In this document: positions 5,207 to 5,347 of the stretch, in pieces
How the letters are laid out: each line of letters opens with the position of its first letter
Position numbering within the stretch: the first letter of the stretch is position 1
DNA from: JALYIM01 sp040003205
Lineage (GTDB): Bacteria > Acidobacteriota > Terriglobia > Terriglobales > Acidobacteriaceae
NCBI GenBank assembly: GCA_040003205.1
Contig: JBDUDA010000213.1
Coordinates: 1 to 5,347 of the forward strand
Length of the DNA: 5,347 nt
Reading direction: 5' to 3'
Made by a program: the position numbers and the translations under genes
The notes under the pieces: generated by a model
What the model was told of the DNA's origin: nothing
What the model saw: only the letters and a program-made list of their open reading frames with translations
The model's database searches: none

Positions 5207-5347
5207 CTACTTATTTGAGTCGCCGGAACTTACTGACTGAGTCAGATCCTTTGCCGAGCCTTGCAGCAAATCTCGTAGCACCGCTACCTCTGCGGTAACC
5301 GCTGTTCTTATAGCCGGTTCAGCGTCGGGGGCAAATAAAGCAGAGTG
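5207..5347 (-). CDS. Partial C-terminus of an unidentified protein entering from the right edge
   Basis: Reading the minus strand from 5347, a frame is open for 46 codons and stops at TAG 5207-5209. The visible residues (HSALFAPDAEPAIRTAVTAE, then VAVLRDLLQGSAKDLTQSVS and a short polar end) are rich in Ala, Val and acidic residues. They suggest an amphipathic helix with a polar C-terminus. Both other minus-strand frames meet stops within the first 15 codons. The gene would be convergent with yidB across the terminator, which is a normal arrangement. No family is recognised, and 46 codons are not enough to exclude chance. Confidence 0.45.
   Translation of the reverse strand, partial: HSALFAPDAEPAIRTAVTAEVAVLRDLLQGSAKDLTQSVSSGDSNK

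Overview
The window looks like a chromosomal stretch of a soil-type Acidobacteriota bacterium (Koribacter / Sulfotelmatobacter-like). This is inferred from gene style: a PadR regulator translationally coupled to a membrane protein with an LYPxxFRxxY-type N-terminus, and a secreted helix-hairpin-helix protein with a YHxxGxxxYGxTKxGxxMxExxA C-terminal tail. Both arrangements are familiar from that phylum. No rRNA, tRNA, CRISPR array or insertion sequence is visible.

Left part, minus strand (1-1210): a PadR regulator has its own promoter (TTGACA, 17 bp, TACAAC) and a perfect 8-3-8 inverted repeat lying over the transcription start and start codon, which is the layout of an autorepressor. Its stop codon overlaps the ATG of a 55-codon reading frame (TGATG). 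That frame carries the start of a membrane protein and then leaves the family pattern. The expected continuation is found one base out of phase and runs through two membrane segments off the left edge. The PadR target gene therefore appears split by a one-base frameshift, or is two genes. Neither half is obvious from a list of long complete ORFs, because one half is short and the other has no stop inside the window.

Middle and right, plus strand (1448-5197): a small helical protein of unknown function with a TTG start; a YpfJ-type neutral zinc metallopeptidase anchored by one membrane segment; a secreted RNase T2; a secreted protein with two ComEA-like helix-hairpin-helix repeats, a Ser-rich linker and a cysteine-free Ada-like tail; and a YidB-family protein closed by a rho-independent terminator. 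A minus-strand reading frame enters from the right edge and stops at 5207, convergent with yidB.

Three successive plus-strand genes encode envelope or exported proteins: a peptidase, a ribonuclease and a nucleic-acid-binding HhH protein. A role in handling extracellular nucleic acid is possible for the last two but rests only on adjacency. The best leads are the frameshifted PadR-controlled membrane gene, its operator, the altered catalytic motif of the RNase T2, and the architecture of the HhH protein.
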